A DNA stretch of 35,032 bases from Alphaproteobacteria bacterium (GTDB lineage Bacteria > Pseudomonadota > Alphaproteobacteria > UBA6615): the NCBI GenBank assembly GCA_021774445.1, contig JAJFJA010000039.1, positions 1 to 35,032 on the forward strand, written 5' to 3'. Both the position numbers and the translations under genes were made by a program. The stretch's first letter is position 1, and each line of letters starts with the position of its first letter. Below are positions 18,133-24,353 of this stretch, one piece after another. A model generated the notes under the pieces. It was given only the letters and a program-made list of their open reading frames with translations, was not told the origin of the DNA and did no database searches.

Positions 18133-18792
18133 CTATTGCGGCTGTGCGACCAGTCGCAAGTACGGCTTCAACGTCTTCCAGCCACTCGGATATTTCTCCC
18201 GCGCCGCGTCGTCGGAAACCGACGGCACGATGATGACGTCTTCGCCATTGCGCCAGTTCACCGGCGTCGCCACTTGATGCTTGGCCGTGAGCTGCATGGA
18301 ATCGATCACCCGTAGGATCTCATCGAAATTGCGGCCCGTGGTCATCGGATAGGCGATAATAAGTTTGATCGTCTTGTCCGGCCCGATGACGAACACGTTA
18401 CGCACCGTGGCATTCGTCGCCGCCGTTCGCCCTTCGGAACTGCCGGCGGTATCCGCGGGCAACATGCCATAGAGCTTGGCGACCGCCAGGTCGCTATCGC
18501 CGATCATCGGATAGTTGACCGCGTACCCTTGAGTTTCCTCAATGTCGTGCGCCCACTTCTCGTGATTGTCGACCGGGTCGACACTGAGACCGATGATCTT
18601 GCAGTTGCGCTTGTCGAACTCTGGTTTCAGGCGCGCCATATAGCCCAGTTCGGTCGTACAGACCGGCGTGAAGTCCTTCGGATGCGAGAACAGCACGCAC
18701 CAGCTGTCCCCTATCCAGTCATGGAAATTGATTTCGCCCTCGGTTGTCTTTGCGGTGAAATCCGGCGCGGTCTCGTTAATGCGCAATGTCAT
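18133..18792 (-). CDS. 1-Cys peroxiredoxin (Prx6 type)
   Basis: A 219-residue cytoplasmic peroxidase that reduces hydrogen peroxide and organic peroxides. The peroxidatic Cys45 is in FTPVCTTELG, preceded by WCVLFSHPKD. Later SVDPVDNHEKW and the C-terminal 1-Cys Prx domain from about residue 155 (DSMQLTAKHQVATPVNW, GWKTLKPYLR) place it in the Prx6 class. No resolving Cys is seen in the usual 2-Cys position. The ATG has GGGAGGGG just upstream. A possible promoter on this strand is TTGCCG (18849-18854) with a 16-base spacer to TAGGAT (18827-18832). It faces hemB tail to tail. Confidence 0.95.
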   Translation of the reverse strand: MTLRINETAPDFTAKTTEGEINFHDWIGDSWCVLFSHPKDFTPVCTTELGYMARLKPEFDKRNCKIIGLSVDPVDNHEKWAHDIEETQGYAVNYPMIGDSDLAVAKLYGMLPADTAGSSEGRTAATNATVRNVFVIGPDKTIKLIIAYPMTTGRNFDEILRVIDSMQLTAKHQVATPVNWRNGEDVIIVPSVSDDAAREKYPSGWKTLKPYLRLVAQPQ

Positions 18793-18826
18793 AATCCCCT
18801 CCCGTGATGGAAAATGTTGGCTCCAA

Positions 18827-18854
18827 ATCCTAACACTCCCCCCTCACCCGGCAA
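18827..18854 (-). promoter_or_regulatory. Possible promoter of the peroxiredoxin gene
   Basis: On the minus strand, TTGCCG (18849-18854), a 16-base spacer and TAGGAT (18827-18832) resemble a sigma70 promoter with a leader of about 30 bases to the ATG at 18792. The remaining 18855-19000 stretch has no coding frame that I trust. It contains an AACATT/AATGTT inverted repeat at 18916-18921 and 18936-18941 of unknown meaning. Confidence 0.3.
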
Positions 18855-19007
18855 GCGCCAAAGCGCGGCTCCAGCGATTGTGACAGACCTGGAGCGAGCC
18901 CCTGGGTTCGTATCAAACATTTGGACCTTCTGGGGAATGTTCGGGACCGCACCTTGGGGCTCGATCTTTACTCAACGGTCATTGGCGTAGGGGTCAGCAA
19001 AAACCCA

Positions 19008-19044
19008 TTGACACGATCGCGCGTGTATATAACAATAATGTTAT
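19008..19044 (+). promoter_or_regulatory. ArsR-type promoter/operator region
   Basis: TTGACA at 19008-19013 is a consensus -35. The A/T-rich run TATATAACAATAAT from 19026 supplies the -10, although the exact hexamer is unclear: TATAAC gives a short spacer of 14 and AACAAT gives 17. The inverted repeat ATAACA-ATAA-TGTTAT (19029-19044) overlaps the -10 region and the start codon of the ArsR gene. This is the position and A/T-rich symmetry expected of an ArsR autoregulatory operator. Confidence 0.5.
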
Positions 19045-19396
19045 GGAACAACACGGTTATACACACGCGCAAACGGATCTCGACGCTGTCTTCGCGGCAC
19101 TCGCCGACCCGACACGACGGGCGATCCTTTCGCGGCTAGCAGATGGTCAGGCTTCGGTGAAGGAGATCGCAGCGCCATTTGAAATAAGTCAACCAGCGGT
19201 CTCGCGGCATCTGAAGGTACTGGAGCGGGCCGGGTTGATTGAAAGAGATGTTGACGAACAACGCCGCCCCGCGATGCTGAAGGCTGAAACCATGGCAGCG
19301 GCCGTCGAGTGGCTGACGAAATTTAGAGCGTTCTGGGACACAAGCTTTGACCAGCTTGATGACCTCCTCATCGATATGAAGCGAACGAAAGAGTAA
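19043..19396 (+). CDS. ArsR family winged-helix transcriptional regulator
   Basis: A 117-residue regulator. It has LDAVFAALADPTRRAILSRLADGQASVKEIAAPFEISQPAVSRHLKVLERAGLI, a clear ArsR DNA-binding domain at residues ~13-66, followed by the wing (ERDVDEQRRP). No metal-binding cysteines are present, as usual for the ArsR subgroup paired with SRPBCC proteins. The next gene, 11 bases downstream, encodes such an SRPBCC protein. The A/T-rich inverted repeat over its start suggests autorepression. Base composition of this pair is lower in GC than that of its neighbours, which hints at acquisition by transfer. The signal sensed is unknown; it may be a ligand bound by the partner protein. Confidence 0.92.
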   Translation: MEQHGYTHAQTDLDAVFAALADPTRRAILSRLADGQASVKEIAAPFEISQPAVSRHLKVLERAGLIERDVDEQRRPAMLKAETMAAAVEWLTKFRAFWDTSFDQLDDLLIDMKRTKE

Positions 19397-19407
19397 GAAG
19401 CAATAAA

Positions 19408-19914
19408 ATGAGTGATTTACCGGAATACGTACTCGACCGAATTTTCGACGCACCTCGTGAAATGGTTTGGCGCGCTTGGACTGATCCTGACTTGCTCTCG
19501 CGTTGGTATGGCCCGGGCGTGGAAACCATCATCCACAAATTCGACTTGAAGCCCGGTGGGGCGTGGCTCAACGAGATGAAGTGGGGCAACAACTCCATGC
19601 TTAGCAAAGTCGTCTTCAAAGAAATAGTACCGCTACAGCGACTCGTTTGGCACCACCACTCCTCCACGGATTCAGAGTGGAACACGACATCTAACCCAAA
19701 GATGCCGGACTGGCCGCGTGTCCTTCTAACAACTGTGACGTTTGAGGACGAGGGCTCCAAGACCAAAGTGCGGCTTGTTTGGACACCTCTTGAAGCAACC
19801 GACGCCGAGATTGCCTGTTTTTCCGGCGCTGTGAGCAACATGGGCAAAGGATGGGAGAGCGGTTACGCAATCATGGACGAGATGTTCGCAGAGATGCAGG
19901 CAGAAAGCAGTTAG
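19408..19914 (+). CDS. SRPBCC (AHSA1-like) domain protein
   Basis: A 168-residue protein with the START/Bet v1-like fold of the AHSA1/CalC group. Marks are LDRIFDAPREMVWRAWTDPDLLSRWYGP at the N-terminus, the middle strand FKEIVPLQRLVWHHH, VTFEDEGSKTKVRLVW, and the C-terminal helix GWESGYAIMDEMFAEM. Proteins of this kind bind small hydrophobic ligands in a deep cavity. They are very often encoded next to an ArsR-type regulator, as here, with 11 bases between the genes. In two 60-base lines I counted about 53-55% GC, versus about 62% in a line of hemB. Its stop codon overlaps the stop of the convergent hydrolase (TTAG at 19911-19914). Function otherwise unknown. Confidence 0.9.
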   Translation: MSDLPEYVLDRIFDAPREMVWRAWTDPDLLSRWYGPGVETIIHKFDLKPGGAWLNEMKWGNNSMLSKVVFKEIVPLQRLVWHHHSSTDSEWNTTSNPKMPDWPRVLLTTVTFEDEGSKTKVRLVWTPLEATDAEIACFSGAVSNMGKGWESGYAIMDEMFAEMQAESS

Positions 19915-20696
19915 TTGAAAGGAGATGCCGCCTCGTTGTCGATGAACGTTTGAATCGCTTCGTTGAACGCCTCCGGCGTCTCGACGTTCGCCAAATGGCC
20001 ACAACCCGCCAAGCATACATACTGCGCCTTCGGGATCTTGCCGGCCATCCGCTCCATCATCGCCGCCGGCGCGTTGTTGTCATGCTCACCGGCCAGCACC
20101 AATGTCGGCACGCCGATACGCGCCAGTCCCTCGCGCTGGTCGAAGGTCACGATCAACCGTACCGCGGCCGCGAACGCGCCTGTCGGCACGCGCGTTATCG
20201 AGGCCGTGGCCAGGCTCAGCCCCGCCGCTCCACAGCCCGGCCCCACCAAACCTTGCACCACCGTCGGCCCAAACTCGCTCATCTTTTGACCGGCCTCTAT
20301 GGGCGCCAGTCTTTGCCGGACGAAAGCCTGTTGCCACGCACCGTCCGGCTTGCCGAAGGATGGACTGGTTGCCGAGAGGATCAAGCTGGCCAGTCGCGCC
20401 GGATGCCGGGCACACAGCACCTGGGCGATCATGCCGCCGATGCTATGCCCGACCAAATGCACGCGGTCGAGGCCGCGCATGTCCAGCAGCCGCACCACCG
20501 CATCCGCCAGATCGTCCCAGCTTCTCGGCAACACCCCGTTATCGTAGCCCGGCATGGTCCAAGCCAATGCCAACCGCCGTCGACCAAAATGCCCTAATTG
20601 CAGGCGCCAGATGCTGGCCTCGCTACCAATACCATGGAGGAAAACGATCGCCGGTTCGCCGGCGCCGACGGCCAGGGCACTCGGCACCGGGTTCAT
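19911..20696 (-). CDS. Alpha/beta-fold hydrolase (NicD- or enol-lactonase-like)
   Basis: A 261-residue alpha/beta hydrolase. It has IVFLHGIGSEASIW (oxyanion-hole HG), the nucleophile elbow VGHSIGGMIAQ, the acid region LVLAGEHDNNAP and the catalytic His in GCGHLANVETPEAF. It resembles 3-oxoadipate enol-lactonases and related C-N hydrolases. The open frame extends to 20759. The ATG at 20696 is preferred because it overlaps the upstream gene's stop (ATGA), has AGGG 9 bases before it and gives a normal N-terminus. The upstream partner is a NicX-type dioxygenase. In nicotinate degraders the NicX product N-formylmaleamate is deformylated by NicD, also an alpha/beta hydrolase. The same role here is plausible but inferred from pairing. 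Confidence 0.88.
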   Translation of the reverse strand: MNPVPSALAVGAGEPAIVFLHGIGSEASIWRLQLGHFGRRRLALAWTMPGYDNGVLPRSWDDLADAVVRLLDMRGLDRVHLVGHSIGGMIAQVLCARHPARLASLILSATSPSFGKPDGAWQQAFVRQRLAPIEAGQKMSEFGPTVVQGLVGPGCGAAGLSLATASITRVPTGAFAAAVRLIVTFDQREGLARIGVPTLVLAGEHDNNAPAAMMERMAGKIPKAQYVCLAGCGHLANVETPEAFNEAIQTFIDNEAASPFN

Positions 20697-21739
20697 GCAA
20701 GCGCGCCCTGCAGGACCCCCTCGATAACCACCGGCACCTCGTCGAGGATCACCGTGCAATGCCGTATCGGCAAATCGAAATGACCAAGCGTGTGGCGCCC
20801 GGCGGTCTCATTGGCGCCGGTCGAGTACAAAAAGTTACCGGCAAAGGCGCGCAGCTCCGTGCCGTTGAAATCCGCCTTGTCGTACAACGCCATCGCGTCC
20901 CAACGCGCCGCCGGATTCATGCCCCAGCCGACATGGCTCACACCGTAAGCGTCGCGGTCGTCCCAGGCCTCGAAATAGCTCCGCATCAGCTCGGCATCGA
21001 GGCCGTCGCCCTCAACGGTCACGACATAGTCGTTCTCGATGCGCAGGGTAATGGCGGATTCCAAATACCGTTTGAAAGTAAGATTGACGTCGCCGGGCGC
21101 CATGACCAGGGTCCCGTTGACACCCCCGGCGCGCGGAAAACACAGACACAGGCCGCCGGGCCAATGCGCCACCTGCCCCGGTCTGTCGGCGTAGCCGAAC
21201 ACCCCGGCCGCCGCACAATCGCTGACGTCTATGTCGAGGTCTGTTCCCGCGGCGGAACGCACGCTCATGCGTCGCGCCTGTTTCAGCATCTTGGTGCCTG
21301 CCAGCACCTTCGGTTTCAGCGCCGGATCCGGCACCAATCGCTCCAAGGCCTCCGGGTGCTCATTGCTGATCATCAGCAGCCGCGCGCCATCCTTGACGAT
21401 GGCCGGCAACTCAGCGGCGTGCAGCAGCCCTTCGACCGTCAGGTCGACCACCAATCCGGCACCGGCCAGAGCGCTCACCACCGGCGCCAATCCTGCCACG
21501 GCGTTCGACGCCCCGGTCGAACGTATCGGCACCGGCGCCGCCTGTCGTGGTGTCGGCACGGTCACATGGAACCAGCGTGCCCCAATGCGGGCCAACGCCA
21601 GCTCGGTAAGCTGCACATTCAGCGGCCGCGACTGTGTCTCGGACAAAATTGCTACGGTCTCGCCTTGGGTCACGGCGCTAAGCCGCAGCGCCTCGGCAAA
21701 ACAGCCGATCCACTTATCCTCGATCCGATCGCCCCGCAT
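20693..21739 (-). CDS. NicX-like 2,5-dihydroxypyridine 5,6-dioxygenase family protein
   Basis: A 348-residue protein resembling NicX of nicotinate-degrading Pseudomonas, a non-haem Fe(II) enzyme that opens the pyridine ring of 2,5-dihydroxypyridine. From memory the match covers TKMLKQARRMSVRSAAGTDL, FGYADRPGQVAHWPGG, AYGVSHVGWGMNP, GNFLYSTGAN and GHFDLPIRHC. The Fe ligands of NicX (a His, then an H-x-D pair) correspond to His269 and His320-Phe-Asp322, all present. The fold is shared with M29 metallo-aminopeptidases, but those have different metal residues. GGGGAG lies 6 bases before the ATG. It overlaps a hydrolase gene (ATGA). No nicC, nicF or nicE homologue is nearby, so the true substrate is uncertain and may be another hydroxylated N-heterocycle. 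Confidence 0.75.
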   Translation of the reverse strand: MRGDRIEDKWIGCFAEALRLSAVTQGETVAILSETQSRPLNVQLTELALARIGARWFHVTVPTPRQAAPVPIRSTGASNAVAGLAPVVSALAGAGLVVDLTVEGLLHAAELPAIVKDGARLLMISNEHPEALERLVPDPALKPKVLAGTKMLKQARRMSVRSAAGTDLDIDVSDCAAAGVFGYADRPGQVAHWPGGLCLCFPRAGGVNGTLVMAPGDVNLTFKRYLESAITLRIENDYVVTVEGDGLDAELMRSYFEAWDDRDAYGVSHVGWGMNPAARWDAMALYDKADFNGTELRAFAGNFLYSTGANETAGRHTLGHFDLPIRHCTVILDEVPVVIEGVLQGALA

Positions 21740-21820
21740 GCACGCTCCCCATCAGGTCAGAGCGTTATTCTAACACGGTCGCCAATTTCGGCATCCGCAC
21801 CGTGGGGAAGCTTTCAGTAG

Positions 21821-22156
21821 CTATTTTTTCGGCAGCTTCGAGACATAGGCGTAGGCCTCGGCGATCCAGCCTCGCAAGGCTGCATCGCCTGCCACGCCCG
21901 CCGGAGCGACGTAGATCCACCCGCGCATGGGCCTGCCGGTGAAGTCGCACGGCTGCGTATGCGGCCGCGCCAAGGCGGCCGCCTCGTCCTTGGGCGCCAA
22001 CCGGACCACCATGTTCCTGTTCTTGCTACTCACCCCGCAGCACATCTTGCCGTTGCACAGGAAGGACAGTCCGCCAAACATTTCCTTCTCGGCGATCCCG
22101 GCATAATCCGCGAAGGCATCGCGCATGCGTTCCGCCAGGACGTGATCGTAGCCCAT
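21821..22156 (-). CDS. TfoX N-terminal domain protein
   Basis: A 111-residue protein with the TfoX/Sxy N-terminal domain: ERMRDAFADY, the signature EKEMFGGLSFLCNGKMCCGV, then VVRLAPKDEAAALARPH and a C-terminal segment GRPMRGWIYVAPAG. Small stand-alone versions are common and mostly uncharacterised; the domain name comes from competence regulators of gamma-proteobacteria. The frame extends to 22570 upstream, but only the part after the ATG at 22156 resembles the family, and GGAGG lies 9 bases before that ATG. The upstream part is the antisense/out-of-frame shadow of the VOC gene. It is 68 bases downstream of the VOC gene with a strong hairpin in between. Confidence 0.88.
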   Translation of the reverse strand: MGYDHVLAERMRDAFADYAGIAEKEMFGGLSFLCNGKMCCGVSSKNRNMVVRLAPKDEAAALARPHTQPCDFTGRPMRGWIYVAPAGVAGDAALRGWIAEAYAYVSKLPKK

Positions 22157-22177
22157 ATCGCACAGCCTCCGGCGGTG

Positions 22178-22206
22178 GTGGCGGCCACCGCGAACGGTGC
22201 CGCCAC
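22178..22206 (-). promoter_or_regulatory. GC-rich hairpin between VOC and TfoX-domain genes
   Basis: GTGGCGGC plus ACCG (22178-22190, one bulged base at 22186) pairs with CGGT plus GCCGCCAC (22195-22206), a 12-bp stem with a four-base loop that reads TTCG on the minus strand. It lies after the VOC stop and before the TfoX Shine-Dalgarno. No T-run follows, so it may be a processing or stability element or an attenuator, not a plain terminator. Confidence 0.4.
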
Positions 22207-22224
22207 TACCCCCTTTGCAAAAAC

Positions 22225-22605
22225 CTATTCTTTGCGCTCGTAGGTAATGAGGTTGATCGGCGCACCGACAGGATCGACAACCATTGCCATACGACCGACC
22301 CCGGGAATATCCGTGGGCGGCACGATCACACTTCCGCCCGCGGCGGTCGCCTTGGCGACCCGGTCGTCCACATTGTCCACCGTGACATAGGTCGCCCAAG
22401 CTGGGCCACCATCGGCGCCGTGTGAGGTCAGACCACCAATCGGCGCCCCGTTGGCCTTGACCACGGTATAGGCACCATCCGGCATCGGCATTTCCTCGGT
22501 TTCCCAGCCGATCACGTCCGTATAAAACGCCTTCGCTTTGGCCACATCCTTGGTCCGCAGCTCGGCCCAACTAAAAGCACCATGGGTTTGGAAAGCATCA
22601 CTCAT
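22225..22605 (-). CDS. VOC family protein (glyoxalase-like)
   Basis: A 126-residue protein of the vicinal oxygen chelate fold: two beta-alpha-beta-beta-beta units, residues ~8-60 (FSWAELRTKDVAKAKAFYTDVIGWETEE, YTVVKANGAPIGGL) and ~68-122 (ATYVTVDNVDDRVAKATAAGGSVIVPPTDIPGVGRMAMVVDPVGAPINL). This subtype (often annotated glyoxalase/bleomycin resistance or CFP30-like) has no assigned substrate. GGAGGAG stands 9 bases before the ATG. The upstream gap carries TGTCCG-N17-CGTC, the same candidate ECF42 promoter found before the DGPF gene, so it is probably a target of the adjacent sigma factor. Confidence 0.92.
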   Translation of the reverse strand: MSDAFQTHGAFSWAELRTKDVAKAKAFYTDVIGWETEEMPMPDGAYTVVKANGAPIGGLTSHGADGGPAWATYVTVDNVDDRVAKATAAGGSVIVPPTDIPGVGRMAMVVDPVGAPINLITYERKE

Positions 22606-22644
22606 CGCGCGGGTCTCCTCCGTTGAAAGGCTTGATGCTAGCTA

Positions 22645-22671
22645 GACGCGGCAGGCCACCCCAACCGGACA
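22645..22671 (-). promoter_or_regulatory. Candidate ECF42-dependent promoter before the VOC gene
   Basis: On the minus strand TGTCCG (22666-22671), exactly 17 bases, then CGTC (22645-22648). Hexamer, spacer length and -10 tetramer are identical to those upstream of the DGPF/YCII gene at 24327-24353. As I recall, the ECF42 group recognises a -35 near TGTCGA and a -10 CGAC/CGTC, which this fits in all but the last two -35 bases. Confidence 0.55.
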
Positions 22672-22686
22672 GCCCACCAAAACAAT

Positions 22687-23919
22687 TTAGCGCAAGTCGG
22701 CCAGTTTATGTTCGATGAAGCGGCGCTCGCTCGGATTCCGGGTCAATCCCAACGCGGTTTCGAAACAGCCGGCCGCCTCGGCCACGCGCCCGACTTCGAC
22801 CAGCAGGGCCGCCTTTGCCGCGTAGAAATGGTGATAGCGGCCGATGTCGGCCGACCCTTCCAGAGTCTCCAGCAGCACCAACCCCGCCGCGGCTCCCCGC
22901 GCCTTGGCCACCGCCACCGCCCGGTTAAGCGTTACCACGGGTGTCGGCTGGTACCGCTCCAGCACCCCGTAGAGCTCGGCGATTTGCACCCAATCGGTCT
23001 CGTCGGGCCGTTCCGCTTCACTATGCACCGCGGCAATGGCCGCCTGCACCTGGTAGGGGCCCGGCCGCTTCATGCGCAGCGCCTTTTCGACCAGGAAGCG
23101 GCCCTCGACCATCAACCGTTGATCCCATAGCGACCGATCCTGGCTGTCCAGCAACACGATCTCACTGTCCCCATCGAGGCGCGCCCGATACCGCGAATGC
23201 TGCAACAGCAATAGCGACAACAGCCCCCAAACCTCGGGTTCATCTCGAAACAACCGGCCGAGCAACCGCGCCAGCCGAATGGCCTCGTCGCACAGCTCCA
23301 CCCTAATCAGTTGTTCGTGGCCTGAAGCGCTGTAGCCCTCATTGAAAATCAGATAAACGACGGCACACACCGCCTGCAGCCGCTCCGCCAGCACCGCCGC
23401 CCGGGGAACCTCGTAGGGAATGCGCGCTTCGCTGATCTTCCGCTTCACCCGGGATAGCCGTCGCTCCATCGCCTGGGGAGAGACCAGAAAAGCCCGTGCA
23501 ATTTCTTCCACCGAGAGGCCGGCGACAGTCTTCAAGGTCAGGGCGATCTGCGCTTCCTCCGCCAACGCCGGGTGGCAGCAGGTAAACAGCAGGCGCAGCA
23601 AGTCATCCCGCAAATGCAGGGTCAGAGCGTCCTCGAGCACGACGTCCTCGGGATTCTCAGGCGCCGCCGCCGCGACCCTTTGCGAGTGACGCGCCTCGAC
23701 GGCGCGCCGTCGATGCCCGTCGATCGCCCGCCGGCGCCCCGTGGTCACCAGCCACGCGACTGGATTGTCCGGAATCCCATCGCGTGGCCAAGTCTCAACC
23801 GCCCGCGTCAGTGCCTCTTGTAGCGCATCCTCGGCCACGGTGATGTCGCCCAATAGGCGAATCAGGGTGGCCAACGCCTTGGGGTAGGATGCCCTGGCAT
23901 GTATCGCGATTTGGTCCAC
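22687..23919 (-). CDS. ECF42-group RNA polymerase sigma factor with C-terminal extension
   Basis: A 410-residue ECF sigma factor. Sigma-2 region: YPKALATLIRLLGDITVAEDALQEA, then NPVAWLVTTGRRRAID. Sigma-4 region: IALTLKTVAGLSVEEIARAFLVSPQAMERRLSRVKRKI. After residue ~180 comes the long helical TPR-like extension that defines ECF42, with FNEGYSASG, LLLLQHSRYRARLD, GPYQVQAAIAAVH, VVTLNRAVAVAKARG and FYAAKAALL. No anti-sigma factor is adjacent, typical of this group, whose C-terminal extension is needed for activity. The gene follows the DGPF/YCII gene by 3-6 bases. The start could be the TTG at 23922 or GTG at 23919; GAGG overlapping the upstream stop serves either. Confidence 0.94.
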   Translation of the reverse strand: MDQIAIHARASYPKALATLIRLLGDITVAEDALQEALTRAVETWPRDGIPDNPVAWLVTTGRRRAIDGHRRRAVEARHSQRVAAAAPENPEDVVLEDALTLHLRDDLLRLLFTCCHPALAEEAQIALTLKTVAGLSVEEIARAFLVSPQAMERRLSRVKRKISEARIPYEVPRAAVLAERLQAVCAVVYLIFNEGYSASGHEQLIRVELCDEAIRLARLLGRLFRDEPEVWGLLSLLLLQHSRYRARLDGDSEIVLLDSQDRSLWDQRLMVEGRFLVEKALRMKRPGPYQVQAAIAAVHSEAERPDETDWVQIAELYGVLERYQPTPVVTLNRAVAVAKARGAAAGLVLLETLEGSADIGRYHHFYAAKAALLVEVGRVAEAAGCFETALGLTRNPSERRFIEHKLADLR

Positions 23920-23925
23920 CAAACC

Positions 23926-24291
23926 TCACGCCGTCGCAACGGCTTCCAGATGGGGCATCGGCCTGACCTCCACCGATCCCGCATCCGCGTGCGGGATTTC
24001 CTTGGCGTACTCCAGCGCCTGATCCAGGTCCTCGCAGTCGAATATGTAAAAGCCGACCAAATGTTCCTTCGTTTCCGCGAACGGCCCGTCGACCACGCTC
24101 GGCTTACCCTCCCGAACCCTCACGGTCGTCGCCGAAGTCGTCGACATCAGCTCGCCGGCCGCGACGAACGTCTTCTTGTCCTTGGTCTTTTGCTGCAAAT
24201 GTCGGTGTCCCATCAGACACTGTTCCCGCTGCTCGGGCGTGTAACTTTCAATCGTCTCTTCAGCGGCATAAATCAGCATCGTGTAAAGCAT
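23926..24291 (-). CDS. YCII-related (DGPF) protein, partner of the ECF42 sigma factor
   Basis: A 121-residue protein of the YCII/DGPF family: MLYTMLIYAAEE at the start, then VREGKPSVVDGPFAETKEHLVGFYIFDCEDLDQALEYAKEIP with the DGPF motif itself, and VEVRPM at the end. Such proteins are nearly always encoded beside ECF42 sigma factors and are their targets; their biochemical role is unresolved. The frame opens with a TTG at 24303, but the ATG at 24291 has GGAG 7 bases upstream and gives the usual N-terminus. The stop lies 6 bases before the sigma GTG. The upstream region carries TGTCCG-N17-CGTC. Confidence 0.94.
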   Translation of the reverse strand: MLYTMLIYAAEETIESYTPEQREQCLMGHRHLQQKTKDKKTFVAAGELMSTTSATTVRVREGKPSVVDGPFAETKEHLVGFYIFDCEDLDQALEYAKEIPHADAGSVEVRPMPHLEAVATA

Positions 24292-24326
24292 GCTCGTCTC
24301 CAATTTCAGCGATCCAGTCTATTCTT

Positions 24327-24353
24327 GACGCACCACCCCGGCTCAAGCGGACA
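24327..24353 (-). promoter_or_regulatory. Candidate ECF42-dependent promoter before the DGPF-sigma operon
   Basis: On the minus strand TGTCCG (24348-24353), 17 bases, then CGTC (24327-24330), identical in both boxes and spacing to the site upstream of the VOC gene. It overlaps the last codons of the upstream hydrolase gene and would start transcription about 30 bases before the DGPF ATG, giving the ECF42 factor control of its own operon. Confidence 0.55.

Noticed and set aside
20102..21820. 572-residue plus-strand frame opposite the hydrolase and NicX-like genes
   Set aside because: Antisense shadow in GC-rich DNA with Arg/Pro/Ala-rich translation and no family resemblance; the minus-strand genes are clear.
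21821..22570. Long open frame on the minus strand covering the TfoX gene and most of the VOC gene
   Set aside because: Only the part after the ATG at 22156 resembles a family and has a Shine-Dalgarno; the rest is a shadow frame of the VOC gene with odd composition.
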